A DNA stretch of 49,807 nt from an uncultured Xylophilus sp. (GTDB taxonomy: Bacteria; Pseudomonadota; Gammaproteobacteria; Burkholderiales; Burkholderiaceae_C): contig CAJYQL010000001.1 in the NCBI GenBank assembly GCA_913776965.1, positions 1 through 49,807 of the forward strand, in the 5' to 3' direction. The position numbers and the translations under genes were made by a program. This document shows positions 1 through 10,867 of the stretch, piece by piece. Numbering within the stretch: position 1 is the first letter of the stretch; every line of letters starts with the position of its first letter. Below the pieces are notes generated by a model. It was given only the letters and a program-made list of their open reading frames with translations. It had not been told where the DNA came from and ran no database searches.

Positions 1-1950
<1,950 letters not shown>

Positions 1951-2216
1951 GACGACCTCGGATTCAAAAAGACGACAACACAAAGAAAAGACCAGGTGCG
2001 CCACGGCGTCGGCGCGGCGGGATGCAGACATCGGACGGGTGCGCGGGTGGCACCGTCGTCATGTCTTTCAGGTGAGGAGGAATCCTCGGACGGCAAGATG
2101 TCGGGCGATCATTTGGAGTGCAGCCCTTGCGGTGGAGAAAGGCCGGTCGTGCGCGGGGCATCGGTGGGCCGGAAGTCCGGAGGTACTGCTGTCGCTCTTG
2201 CCGTCAGCAACCGTAC

Positions 2217-2222
2217 ATTATA
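2217..2222 (-). promoter_or_regulatory. Candidate -10 box for an rpoD-proximal promoter
   Basis: A perfect TATAAT lies on the minus strand just after the dnaG stop, about 265 bp upstream of rpoD. The -35 is weak: CTCTTG sits 16 bp upstream, and a better-looking TTGAAA is only 13 bp away. If used, the promoter would give rpoD a long 5' leader (about 1951-2210) and let it be transcribed apart from dnaG. That 260-bp leader contains no convincing small gene. Confidence 0.4.
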
Positions 2223-2247
2223 ACGACGGGCCGATTTTCAAGAGCTG

Positions 2248-4209
2248 TTAAGAGGTCCGGACCAGGGTTGCACGCAGTGCGAGCAGTCGCGCATGCAGCG
2301 CCTTGTAGCGCTGCAGGGCGGCAGGATCCGCGCCGGCGTCGGCGATCGCCATGCGCTCCTGCTCCTCGATCTGCTCGATCTGCATGCGCGTCAGCAGGCC
2401 GCGCAGCTCCCGGGCATCGGCCTCGCCCTCGGCATGCGGGCCCGACAGCACCCGCGTCGCGAGGTCCTCGGCCTCGTGGCCACGCAGGCCTTCACGCAGC
2501 GCAGCCCACGGCTGGGCGCCGTGCTCGTGCAACTGGCCTTCGAGCCACAGGAACAGCGCGCCGTGCGGCGCGGGCAGGGCGCATAGCATCTCGCGCTCCT
2601 CGTGGGACAGGGAGTCGAGCGCCTCGACATGCAGCAGCAGCAGCCGCGCCGCATGGTCGGCGCGGGTCACCGGCGGCAGGCGGTGGCTGCTTCCGCCGCT
2701 GCGCGGACCGCGGCGGGTGCTGCCGTAGTGGTCGTCGCGCCCGCCGTCGCCGAAACCGCGGTTCCAGCTCGGCTCATGGCTGTGCCAGCCATCGTCTTCG
2801 GTATCGCCGCCGGTCTGCGGTGCCTCCCGGCTGCGCCGGCCGGACGGGGATGCGCTGTCCCGTCCTGCCCGCGGCCGGCGCTCCTGCGCAGCCGCACTGG
2901 TCCACAGCTCCGTCAGTTCGCGCGCGTCGAGCTGCACCTGCGCCGCGATCTCGCCGACGAGCTGTCGACGGAGCGCGCCGTCGGGCAGCAGATTCCACAG
3001 CGGCCGGGCCTGGCTTGCCATGCGGGCCCGTCCTTCAGCGGTATCCAGGTCGCAGCCGTCGCGCGCCGCTTCCAGCAGGAAGCGGCTAAGCGGCAGGGCA
3101 TCCGCCACGTACTGTGCGAAGGCGTCGCGGCCGTGTGCCCGCACGAAGCTGTCAGGGTCGTGCTCCTGCGGCAGGAACAGGAACTTGACCGCGCGAATAT
3201 CGGTCGCGAAGGGCAGGGCGGCGTCCAGCGCCTTGCGGGCCGCCCGGCGGCCGGCGGCGTCACCGTCGAAACTGAAGACGATCGTGTCGGTGAAGCGGAA
3301 CAGCTTCTGCACGTGGTCCGCGGTGCATGCGGTGCCGAGCGTCGCCACCGCGTTCGGAAAACCGAGCTGGGCAAGGGCCACCACATCCATGTAGCCCTCG
3401 GTCACGAGGGCATGGCCGCTGTCGCGGAGGGCGGCACGCGCCTCGAACAGCCCATACAGCTCCCGGCCCTTGCTGAACACGGGGGTTTCAGGCGAATTGA
3501 GGTACTTGGGCTTCTCGTCGCCCAGCACCCGGCCGCCGAAGCCGATGCATTCGCCCTTCACGTTGCGGATCGGGAACATCACCCGGTCGCGAAAGCGGTC
3601 GTAGCGCTTGCGTTCGGACTCGGGCGTATGGCCGTCGTCCTCGCCGGCGATCACCAAGCCGCTTTCGACCAGCAGCGGATCGTCGTAGGCCGGGAACACG
3701 CTCGCCAGCGCACGCCACCCTTCAGGCGCATAGCCCAGGCCGAAGCGTTTCGCGATGTCGCCCGACAGACCGCGGCCCTTGAGGTATTCCACGGCCCGAG
3801 GAGAACTCTTAAGGTGGCGGCGATAGGCCTCGCCGGCCTTGTCCAGCACGTCGTGCAGCGTGACCTGCTTCTGCCGCTGAGCGGCGGCGCGCGCCCGGTC
3901 TTCGGCCGAGGCATTGTCCTCGGGAACCTGCATGCCGTTCTGCTGCGCCAGATCGTGCACCGCTTCTACGAAGGTGGCACCTGTATAGGCCGTCAGGAAT
4001 TTGATCGCATCGCCGCTCGCCCCGCATCCGAAGCAGTGATAGAACTGCTTGGCAGGGCTGACCGAGAAGGAAGGCGATTTCTCGTCGTGGAAGGGACACA
4101 ACCCCATGAAGTTGGCGCCGCCCTTCTTCAGCTGCACATGCTTGCCGACCACGTCCACCACGTCGGTGCGGGCCAGCAGTTCCTGGATGAATGATTGGGG
4201 GATGGCCAC
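2248..4209 (-). CDS. dnaG: DNA primase
   Basis: Synthesises RNA primers for replication and works with the DnaB helicase. The 653-residue length suits the family. The N-terminal CHC2 zinc finger is intact (C38, H41, C59, C62 in CPFH...CFGC). The TOPRIM core shows the acidic LVTEGYMDVVALAQLG near residue 270 and FSFDGDAAGRRAARKAL near 310. A Pro/Arg/Gly-rich linker around residues 440-510 separates the core from a C-terminal helicase-binding domain. The start at MAIPQSFIQELLARTDVVDV matches the usual primase N-terminus. rpoD lies downstream. rpsU, often the first gene of this operon, is absent here; a PhoD-type phosphatase gene ends 54 bp upstream instead. Confidence 0.97.
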   Translation of the reverse strand: MAIPQSFIQELLARTDVVDVVGKHVQLKKGGANFMGLCPFHDEKSPSFSVSPAKQFYHCFGCGASGDAIKFLTAYTGATFVEAVHDLAQQNGMQVPEDNASAEDRARAAAQRQKQVTLHDVLDKAGEAYRRHLKSSPRAVEYLKGRGLSGDIAKRFGLGYAPEGWRALASVFPAYDDPLLVESGLVIAGEDDGHTPESERKRYDRFRDRVMFPIRNVKGECIGFGGRVLGDEKPKYLNSPETPVFSKGRELYGLFEARAALRDSGHALVTEGYMDVVALAQLGFPNAVATLGTACTADHVQKLFRFTDTIVFSFDGDAAGRRAARKALDAALPFATDIRAVKFLFLPQEHDPDSFVRAHGRDAFAQYVADALPLSRFLLEAARDGCDLDTAEGRARMASQARPLWNLLPDGALRRQLVGEIAAQVQLDARELTELWTSAAAQERRPRAGRDSASPSGRRSREAPQTGGDTEDDGWHSHEPSWNRGFGDGGRDDHYGSTRRGPRSGGSSHRLPPVTRADHAARLLLLHVEALDSLSHEEREMLCALPAPHGALFLWLEGQLHEHGAQPWAALREGLRGHEAEDLATRVLSGPHAEGEADARELRGLLTRMQIEQIEEQERMAIADAGADPAALQRYKALHARLLALRATLVRTS

Positions 4210-4263
4210 GATGGATTATCGGGTCCTACCTGGTACACACTAGGTTCAATGCGGACATGGCAC

Positions 4264-5841
4264 TCACGAGATGGGCGTCGCTCCTGGAATGCCGTCGTCC
4301 ACCCTGAACCGGGCGAGGTTCGTGATGTCGCTGTCCGCCTGCCTGGCATCGTCTACCACGCGGAGCGTGGTGTCCCATCGCGCCGGCGTTACCTCCACCC
4401 AACCGTAGCCCCGCTTTTCACTGATGGCCAAATGGATGTGCAGGTTGCGGCGGACCAGCGCATCGAGCCGTTCCTGCGAAGCTCCCGAGAGCGACGTGAT
4501 GGACGTCCCGCAGAACTCGGTCGCCACCCGGGGGCCGGTGGCATGGGCGACGTCGGCATGCACGTCGCAGACGAAGTTCTGGTGGATGTCGCCGCCGATG
4601 AAAACCGTGTTCGCCGGCTGGTTGCGCTGCAGCGACGCGAGCAGACGGTCGCGCCCGGCCGGGTATCCGTCCCAGCCGTCGGTCGGCACAGGGCCACCAT
4701 CCGCTCCGTAGTTCCGCGACGAGAACAGGGTCTGCTGGGCGATCACGCTCCATCGGGTGCGGCCGCCCGCGGCATCCGCTTGCAGGCCGGCATCGAGCCA
4801 TTGCTCCTGGCCGGTGCCCAGCAGGGTGCGTGTCGGATCACTCAACGCTGCGCAGGCGTCGGCGCGCACGGCGCCGCTGCTGCTCTTGCGCATGTCGCGG
4901 CAGGCCTGCACATCCCGGTACTGCCGGGTGTCGAGTAGGTGAAACTGCGCCAGCCGGCCGAAGGCGTAGCGACTGTGGACGCGAACGCCATCGGGCTGAC
5001 CCAGGCCCGCCAATCCGCGGACTAGGGCGGACGTGCGCAACGGCATGTTTTCGTAGAACGCCTGGTAGGCCGCGCTGCGCTGCATGAGGAACGCCCCCGG
5101 CGTTTCTGCCTGGCCGACGTCGCCGGCGTAGTCGTTCTGGACTTCGTGGTCGTCCCAGGTCGCGATCCAGGGACAGGCGCGGTGCGCGCGCTGGAGATCC
5201 GGGTCGCTCTTGTAGAGCGCGTAGCGGTCCCGGTAGTCGGCGAGCGTCGTGGCGTAGTGCAGCGTATGGCTGCGCACAATGCTGGGGTCGGGCTTGCGAG
5301 GGCTGGCGTATTCGTAGATGTAGTCGCCGAGGAACACCACCAGGTCGGGATGCTCGTCGGCCACATGCCGCCACGCCGCGTAGTAGCCGTGCTCCCAGCG
5401 CTGGCAGGATGCGAAAGCGAATCGCAGCCGTGCCGCCATCACGTCCGGCGCGGGGAACGTGCGGGTGCGGCCGACCGGGCTCGTCGCGTCGCCCAGGTGG
5501 AAGCGGTAGAAATACCACCGATCCGCGGCAAGGCCGCCGGCCTCCACATGCACGGCATGGCCGAGCGCGGGGACGGCTGCGGCCACGCCGGCACGGACGA
5601 TCCGTCGGAACTGGACATCGTCGGCGATTTCCCAGCGGACGGCGGCGGTAGCGTCCGGGCTGGGCAGCGATACGTTCGCCACACGGGTCCACAACACGAC
5701 ACTGCGATCGTCCGGCGCACCGCTGGCGACTCCGCAGGCGAACGGGTCGGCGCGCAGCGATGCGGCCGACCGGGCCCAGCGGACCGGCAGGCTCCCGGTG
5801 GCAGCGGCAAAGGCCAGGCGGAGCAGGAGGCGTCGGTCCAT
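4264..5841 (-). CDS. PhoD-family alkaline phosphatase/phosphodiesterase, probably Tat-exported
   Basis: Predicted periplasmic metallophosphoesterase of the PhoD family, which releases phosphate from mono- or diesters. The 525 residues begin with a twin-arginine leader (MDRRLLLRLAFAAATGSLPV), fitting the Tat export of PhoD enzymes. Family blocks occur in order: FASCQRWEHGYY near residue 142, VVFLGDYIYEY near 170, TWDDHEVQNDYAG near 228 and VFIGGDIHQNFVCDV near 413. These carry the Asp, His and Asn metal ligands. It is co-directional with dnaG and divergent from the guanylyltransferase gene, 77 bp away. No Pho box was recognised in that gap. The family is firm; the substrate is not determined. 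Confidence 0.88.
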   Translation of the reverse strand: MDRRLLLRLAFAAATGSLPVRWARSAASLRADPFACGVASGAPDDRSVVLWTRVANVSLPSPDATAAVRWEIADDVQFRRIVRAGVAAAVPALGHAVHVEAGGLAADRWYFYRFHLGDATSPVGRTRTFPAPDVMAARLRFAFASCQRWEHGYYAAWRHVADEHPDLVVFLGDYIYEYASPRKPDPSIVRSHTLHYATTLADYRDRYALYKSDPDLQRAHRACPWIATWDDHEVQNDYAGDVGQAETPGAFLMQRSAAYQAFYENMPLRTSALVRGLAGLGQPDGVRVHSRYAFGRLAQFHLLDTRQYRDVQACRDMRKSSSGAVRADACAALSDPTRTLLGTGQEQWLDAGLQADAAGGRTRWSVIAQQTLFSSRNYGADGGPVPTDGWDGYPAGRDRLLASLQRNQPANTVFIGGDIHQNFVCDVHADVAHATGPRVATEFCGTSITSLSGASQERLDALVRRNLHIHLAISEKRGYGWVEVTPARWDTTLRVVDDARQADSDITNLARFRVDDGIPGATPIS

Positions 5842-5918
5842 CGTCCGATTGTCTGCCAGCGCGCGGTCGATAATCGGCGCGCTTCCTCACTCCTGCGCGG
5901 CCTGGCCGCCCCTCTCGC

Positions 5919-7346
5919 ATGGCACACGTTCTGGTTCCGGTCATCCTGTCGGGCGGCAGTGGCAGCCGGCTCTGGCCGCTGTCGCGGGCGCAGCATCCCA
6001 AGCAGTTCCTGGGAGTGACCGAAACCCGCACCCTTTTCCAGTTGACGCTGGACCGTCTGCACGGACTGACCGGGGCGGAGGTGGCGGCGCCGATCGTCGT
6101 CGGGAACGAGGCCCATCGTTTCATCCTGGCGGAACAGGCCCGTGCGGCAGGGGTCGTCCCGGGCGCGTTGCTTTTGGAACCTGCTGGCCGTAATACCGCC
6201 GCAGCCATCGGCGCCGCGGCCGCCGCGGCTCTGCGCGACGGCGCCGACCCGCTGCTGCTGGTGCTCGCCGCCGATCATGTGATCGCCGATGTCGCCGCCT
6301 TCCACCGGGCAATCGCTGCCGGCGTGCCCGCGGCGGAGCAGGGGGCGCTGGTCACGTTCGGCATCGTGCCGACGGCGCCGGAAACCGGTTATGGCTATTT
6401 ACGCGTCGCCGGACGGGCGGTCGAAGGAAAGCCTTCGCAGGTCGAAGCTTTCGTGGAGAAGCCTGACCTCGCTACCGCCCGACGGTACCTGGCCGAGGGT
6501 CGGTATCTCTGGAACAGCGGCATGTTCCTGTTCCGCGCGTCGGCGATCCTGGCGGAATTGGAGCGCTTCCGGCCCGCGATCGCTGCGGCCGCCCGGGCGG
6601 CGGTCGAGTACGCGAAGGCCGACCTGGATTTCCTGCGGCTCGATGCCGACGCTTTCGCTGCGTCGCCGTCGGAGTCGATCGACTACGCCGTCATGGAGCA
6701 TTCGGACCGGGTCCAGGTGGTGCCGCTCGACGCCGGCTGGAGCGATGTCGGTGCATGGAATTCGGTCTGGCAGGTCGCTCCTCGCGACGCCGACGGCAAT
6801 GTGCTGCGCGGCGACGTGATCGCCCAGGGCGCGCAGGGCAACTACGTCCATGCCGAGCACCGGCTGGTGTCGGTGGTCGGGGTCGAGAACCTGGTGGTCG
6901 TTGAGACGGCGGATGCGGTGCTGGTCGCCGCCAAGGACCGGGTGCAGGACGTGAAGAAGGTGGTCGACCGGCTGTCGGCCGACGGCCGGAGCGAGGCAGT
7001 CGTACATAGGAAGGTCTACCGCCCCTGGGGCACCTACGACGCGATCGACCGGGCGGAGCGCTACCAGGTCAAGCGCATCACGGTGCGCCCCGGGCAGAAG
7101 CTGTCGGTGCAGATGCACCACCACCGCTCCGAGCACTGGATCGTGGTGTCGGGCACTGCGAAGGTCCGCCTGGGCGACCAGGACATTCTGTTGACGGAGA
7201 ACCAGTCGACCTACATCCCAGTCGGCGTGGTGCATTCGCTCGAAAATCCGGGCCGTATTCCGCTGGAGTTGATCGAGGTGCAGTCAGGGTCCTACCTGGA
7301 AGAGGACGACATCGTCCGGTTCGACGATGCCTACGGCCGCACCTGA
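5919..7346 (+). CDS. Mannose-1-phosphate guanylyltransferase / mannose-6-phosphate isomerase
   Basis: Bifunctional type II enzyme (ManC/XanB/AlgA group) that isomerises fructose-6-phosphate to mannose-6-phosphate and makes GDP-mannose for surface polysaccharides. The 475 residues begin with the nucleotidyltransferase signature SGGSGSRLWP at 11-20, followed by HPKQF. VEKPD and GWSDVGAW follow in the middle. The C-terminal cupin isomerase domain shows YRPWGTYD and QMHHHRSEHWIVVSGTA near residue 400. The ATG at 5919 gives the usual short N-terminus before the signature. No other polysaccharide genes are adjacent, so the pathway it feeds cannot be read from this window. Gene naming varies among manC, xanB and algA, so no symbol is given. 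Confidence 0.93.
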   Translation: MAHVLVPVILSGGSGSRLWPLSRAQHPKQFLGVTETRTLFQLTLDRLHGLTGAEVAAPIVVGNEAHRFILAEQARAAGVVPGALLLEPAGRNTAAAIGAAAAAALRDGADPLLLVLAADHVIADVAAFHRAIAAGVPAAEQGALVTFGIVPTAPETGYGYLRVAGRAVEGKPSQVEAFVEKPDLATARRYLAEGRYLWNSGMFLFRASAILAELERFRPAIAAAARAAVEYAKADLDFLRLDADAFAASPSESIDYAVMEHSDRVQVVPLDAGWSDVGAWNSVWQVAPRDADGNVLRGDVIAQGAQGNYVHAEHRLVSVVGVENLVVVETADAVLVAAKDRVQDVKKVVDRLSADGRSEAVVHRKVYRPWGTYDAIDRAERYQVKRITVRPGQKLSVQMHHHRSEHWIVVSGTAKVRLGDQDILLTENQSTYIPVGVVHSLENPGRIPLELIEVQSGSYLEEDDIVRFDDAYGRT

Positions 7347-7375
7347 GATTCGCTAAACACAGGACTTCGAGAGCG

Positions 7376-7401
7376 TTGCAACGAAGTGTGACTTCTATAA
7401 T
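7376..7401 (+). promoter_or_regulatory. Candidate promoter for the GGDEF/EAL gene
   Basis: TTGCAA at 7376 and a perfect TATAAT at 7396-7401, with a short 14-bp spacer. The site lies between the guanylyltransferase stop and the ATG at 7493. Its position also argues against the upstream in-frame TTG at 7376 being the start of translation. Confidence 0.4.
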
Positions 7402-7492
7402 TCGTCACGCTCTTCAATCCTTTGCATCCCCGTGCGGAAACTCTTGGAAATCCCCGACGCGACGCCGTCTGCGGGACAAGAATGCTGCTGAC

Positions 7493-9703
7493 ATGAGCCC
7501 TTCCTGGCCCCTGCGCGATGCGTTGGCTCCTAGCGACATTCTGGGTCGTCCTGGTGACTCCGAAGCGCGCACCCTGCGGAGCCTGTCGGATACCTCGGGC
7601 GCCGGTCCTTCCGTCGCCCCTCCGCTGCCCGCGATCGTCAGCGGCCTGCACTCCCTGGTTGCCGATCTGCGTCGGCAACTGGCACAGCGGGACGACCTGC
7701 TGGAAACGGTGCTCGCGCATGTACCCGATCAGGTCTATCTGACCGATGGTGACGGCGAATGGCTCGCCGCCGGTCCCGCCGCGGTCGGGGCCTTGCGCGT
7801 GACGGGCCATACGCCCTCGAACGACGACTCGGCAGTTTCGGCGATTGAGGCCTCTGCGCGGTTCGTCGAAGCAGTATGGCGCGACGGACATCTGCTGCGT
7901 TGCGAGGAGACTGTCCACGATGCGGTGCGCGGCCCGCGCGTGCACGAGGTGACGTGCGTGCCTCGATTCGATGCGTCGGGCGGCCGGCAACACATGCTGG
8001 TGATGCGGCGCGACGTCACCGCGCTCCGCAGTGCCGATGCCCGCTTGCAACTGGCCGGCCGGGTGCTCGACCAGAGCACCGACGGCATCCTGGTCGCCGA
8101 TGCCGAGCATCGCGTGGTGATGGTGAACGCCGCCTTCTGTGCGATCACCGGTCATACCCAGGCCGAGGCGCTCGCGCAGGACCCGATGGCACTGACGGCC
8201 GGCCAGCAGGACGAGGCGCTGAACCGCGCCATCTGGGAATTGCTGGAGAGCCAGGACCAGTGGAGCGGGGAGGTCTGGAACCGCCGCAGCGACGGCCAGG
8301 TGTTCCCGCAGCGCCTCAGCCTGTCGGTGCTGCGCGCCGAAGGTTCCGGTGCGATCACCCACTACATCGCGGCGCTGTCGGACCTGAGTTCCAGCAAGGC
8401 GGCGGAGGAACGGATCGCGACCTTGTCTACGCTGGACCCGGTTACCGGTCTGGCGAACCGTCACCAGGTATCGCTGCACACGTCCACCGAACTTGCCCGC
8501 GCCCGGTCCCAGGACGAGCAGGCGGCCGTCATGGTGGTGGACGTGGACAACTTCAAGGTGCTCAACGACTCGCTCGGCCATGGCGCGGGAGATCAGCTTC
8601 TGCGCACCGTGGGCGATCGGCTGCGCCTGGCGGCCGGCCCGCATGCAGTGGTCGGGCGGCTCGGCGGCGACGAGTTCCTGGTGATGCTGCCGGGCCTGCG
8701 CCATACCGCCGAAGCCGCGCACGGGGCGCGCAACCTGATGCGCGCGGTCAGCGAGCCGGTCGTGCTGGCGGGCATGCCGATCAACGTGTCGATCTCGATC
8801 GGCATCGCGCTGTTCCCGGCCGACGGCGAGGATTTCGACACGCTGTTCGGCCGTGCCGACAGCGCTTTGCACGCCGCCAAGCGCGGCGGCCGAGGCGACT
8901 ACGAATTCGCGATGGCGGCGATGACCGAGGCGTCGCTGGAGCGGCTGCGGCTCGAATCCGCGCTGCGCCATGCGCTGGCCACCGACGGTCTGCGGCTCGA
9001 GTACCAGCCGCTCGTCGAGCTGGCCAGCCGGCGCATCGTCGGCGTGGAGGCCCTCTGCCGCTGGGACGACCCGCAGCACGGCACGGTGCCGCCCAACGTC
9101 TTCATCCCGCTGGCCGAAGAGAGCGGCATGATCGAGACGCTCGGCGGCTGGGTGCTGCGGACCGCTGCCCGCCAGCTGCGGGCGCTGCACGACGCGGGCC
9201 ACGGCCACCTGATCATGGCGGTGAATCTGTCGGCCCGGCAGTTCCAGCGGGGCGTGGTGCTGGAGCAGGTGGAAAACGCGCTGGTCGAGTCCGGCATCCC
9301 GCCGGGCCACCTGGAACTGGAGCTGACCGAAAGCGTGCTGCTGCACGACGGCGAGGCGGTCACCAGCACGCTGCGCCAGTTGCAGGCCCTGGGCGTGAAA
9401 CTGTCGATCGACGACTTCGGCACCGGCTATTCCAGCTTCGCCTACCTGCGGCGCTTCAAGTTCGACAAGATCAAGATCGACCAGTCCTTCGTCCGCGACC
9501 TGATCGACGACCCGGACAACGCCGCGATCGTGCGCGGCATCATCTCGCTGGCCCGCAGCCTCGGCCTCGACGTGCTGGCCGAAGGCGTCGAGACCGAGCC
9601 GATCGCGCAGCGGCTGCGGCACCTGCACTGCACCTATGCGCAGGGCTACCACTTCGCCCGGCCGCTGCGGCCGGAGGTGCTACTTGCGCGGCTCGCCTCC
9701 TAG
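7493..9703 (+). CDS. PAS-GGDEF-EAL cyclic-di-GMP signalling protein
   Basis: Predicted cyclic-di-GMP enzyme of 736 residues with no evident membrane segment. An N-terminal half with PAS-like sequence (for example LDQSTDGILVADAEHRVVMVN) is followed by GGDEF and EAL domains. The cyclase motif GRLGGDEF near residue 390 is complete. The upstream RxxD inhibitory site is not evident. The EAL domain keeps VEALCRW near 518, LELTESVLLHD and IDDFGTGYSSFAYLRRF. Both activities could therefore be intact. The ORF can be extended upstream to a TTG at 7376, but that overlaps the promoter-like sequence, so the ATG at 7493 is preferred. It converges on the quinone oxidoreductase gene. Confidence 0.92.
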   Translation: MSPSWPLRDALAPSDILGRPGDSEARTLRSLSDTSGAGPSVAPPLPAIVSGLHSLVADLRRQLAQRDDLLETVLAHVPDQVYLTDGDGEWLAAGPAAVGALRVTGHTPSNDDSAVSAIEASARFVEAVWRDGHLLRCEETVHDAVRGPRVHEVTCVPRFDASGGRQHMLVMRRDVTALRSADARLQLAGRVLDQSTDGILVADAEHRVVMVNAAFCAITGHTQAEALAQDPMALTAGQQDEALNRAIWELLESQDQWSGEVWNRRSDGQVFPQRLSLSVLRAEGSGAITHYIAALSDLSSSKAAEERIATLSTLDPVTGLANRHQVSLHTSTELARARSQDEQAAVMVVDVDNFKVLNDSLGHGAGDQLLRTVGDRLRLAAGPHAVVGRLGGDEFLVMLPGLRHTAEAAHGARNLMRAVSEPVVLAGMPINVSISIGIALFPADGEDFDTLFGRADSALHAAKRGGRGDYEFAMAAMTEASLERLRLESALRHALATDGLRLEYQPLVELASRRIVGVEALCRWDDPQHGTVPPNVFIPLAEESGMIETLGGWVLRTAARQLRALHDAGHGHLIMAVNLSARQFQRGVVLEQVENALVESGIPPGHLELELTESVLLHDGEAVTSTLRQLQALGVKLSIDDFGTGYSSFAYLRRFKFDKIKIDQSFVRDLIDDPDNAAIVRGIISLARSLGLDVLAEGVETEPIAQRLRHLHCTYAQGYHFARPLRPEVLLARLAS

Positions 9704-9707
9704 AGCT

Positions 9708-9727
9708 CGGTCGCGCAGCCGCGACCG
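9708..9727. terminator. Hairpin between convergent genes
   Basis: A perfect 8-bp stem (CGGTCGCG, loop CAGC, CGCGACCG) lies directly after the GGDEF/EAL stop and before the convergent oxidoreductase stop. There is no T tract, so intrinsic termination is uncertain. It could act as an RNA 3'-end stabiliser for either transcript. Confidence 0.4.
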
Positions 9728-9739
9728 GGCCGCTGCCGT

Positions 9740-10729
9740 TCAGCCCGCCGCAGCGTCGTTGACCATCACCAGTTTGCCCTTCACCTCGCGCGAGCCCATC
9801 CGGGCATATGCCTCGGGCAGGGCGGACATCGGCAGGGTGCCGTCGATCACCGGGCGGATCCGGCCTTCCGCGTACCACTGCATCAGTTCGCGGAACATCG
9901 CGGCGTTGGCCTTCGGCTCCTTCTGCACGTAGCCGCCCCAGAACACCCCGACCACCGAAGCGCCCTTCAGCAGGGGCAAATTGAAGGGCAGCGCCGGGAT
10001 GGGTCCCGCCGCGAAGCCGATCACCAGGTAGCGGCCGCGCCAGGCGATCGAGCGGAAAGCCGGCTCCGCCAGGTCGCCGCCCACCGGGTCGTAGACCACG
10101 TCCGGGCCCTTGCCGCCGGTCAGGTCCTTCAGCGCCGTCCGCAGGTCCTGCGTGCCGTAGTCGATGGTGGCGTCGGCGCCGAGGCTGCTGCAGACCGCGC
10201 ATTTCTCCGCGGACGACGCGGCGGCGATCACCCGCGCGCCGGCGGCCTTGGCGATCTGGATCGCCGCCGTGCCGACCCCGCCGGCCGCGCCCAGCACCAG
10301 CAGCGTCTCGCCCGGCTGCAGCTGGCCGCGGTCGATCAGGGCGTGGTGCGACGTGCCGTAGGTCATGATGAAGGCGGCCGCATCGACGTACGGGAAACCT
10401 TCCGGCAGCGGAATGCAGCGGGCCGCATCGGCGAGGACGTGCGTCGCGAAGCCGCCGGTGCCCTGCAGGCAGGCGACGCTGTCGCCGACCCGCAGATGCG
10501 TGACGCCCTCGCCGACCGCCTCCACGACGCCGGCGAATTCCGAACCGGGCACGAACGGTGTGGCCGGCTTCATCTGGTACTTGCCCTGCACGATCAGCAG
10601 ATCCGGGAAATTCAGGCTCGCGGCACGGATGGCGACCCGCACCTCGCCGGCGCCGGGGGAGGGCGGCGGCAGCGACTTCCATCGCAGGTCTTCCACGCCG
10701 GTGGGGGTATCGCATATCCAGGCTTGCAT
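9740..10729 (-). CDS. NADPH:quinone oxidoreductase (zinc-independent MDR family)
   Basis: Predicted cytosolic NAD(P)H-dependent quinone or enone reductase of the medium-chain dehydrogenase/reductase superfamily, 329 residues. Visible features are the N-terminal GroES-like fold with PGSEFAGVVEAVGEGV, the cofactor-binding Rossmann motif LGAAGGVGTAAIQIAKAAGA near residue 144, and GPDVVYDPVGG. The zinc-ligand set of alcohol dehydrogenases is missing, as expected for this branch. The start ATG at 10729 gives MQAWICDTP. The frame stays open upstream to 11782, but that part is antisense to surE. Divergent from surE, with 138 bp between. The exact substrate is unknown. Confidence 0.9.
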   Translation of the reverse strand: MQAWICDTPTGVEDLRWKSLPPPSPGAGEVRVAIRAASLNFPDLLIVQGKYQMKPATPFVPGSEFAGVVEAVGEGVTHLRVGDSVACLQGTGGFATHVLADAARCIPLPEGFPYVDAAAFIMTYGTSHHALIDRGQLQPGETLLVLGAAGGVGTAAIQIAKAAGARVIAAASSAEKCAVCSSLGADATIDYGTQDLRTALKDLTGGKGPDVVYDPVGGDLAEPAFRSIAWRGRYLVIGFAAGPIPALPFNLPLLKGASVVGVFWGGYVQKEPKANAAMFRELMQWYAEGRIRPVIDGTLPMSALPEAYARMGSREVKGKLVMVNDAAAG

Positions 10730-10804
10730 GGCGTCTCTTTCGTTGTGTGTGTCGGCGCGGCGCATCATAGGAGCGGGCGGATCGGGCTTTTGTCCCTCCG
10801 GCGA

Positions 10805-10827
10805 CCGGGTCGCCGCCCGGCTTTTTT
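10805..10827 (+). terminator. Terminator-like hairpin upstream of surE
   Basis: Stem CCGGG/CCCGG (805-809 with 816-820) is followed by C and six T on the plus strand. An alternative hairpin GGCGAC/GTCGCC immediately upstream overlaps it and cannot form at the same time. No plus-strand gene lies upstream, so what it would terminate is unclear. Confidence 0.3.
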
Positions 10828-10867
10828 CGGTCCGCCGCCTACAATCCGTTGCACTTCCGATTGCTCC

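Noticed and set aside
7331-9652. 773-codon minus-strand ORF across the GGDEF/EAL gene
   Set aside because: The plus strand encodes clear PAS, GGDEF and EAL motifs; the minus frame is His/Gln/Arg-rich without recognisable domains.
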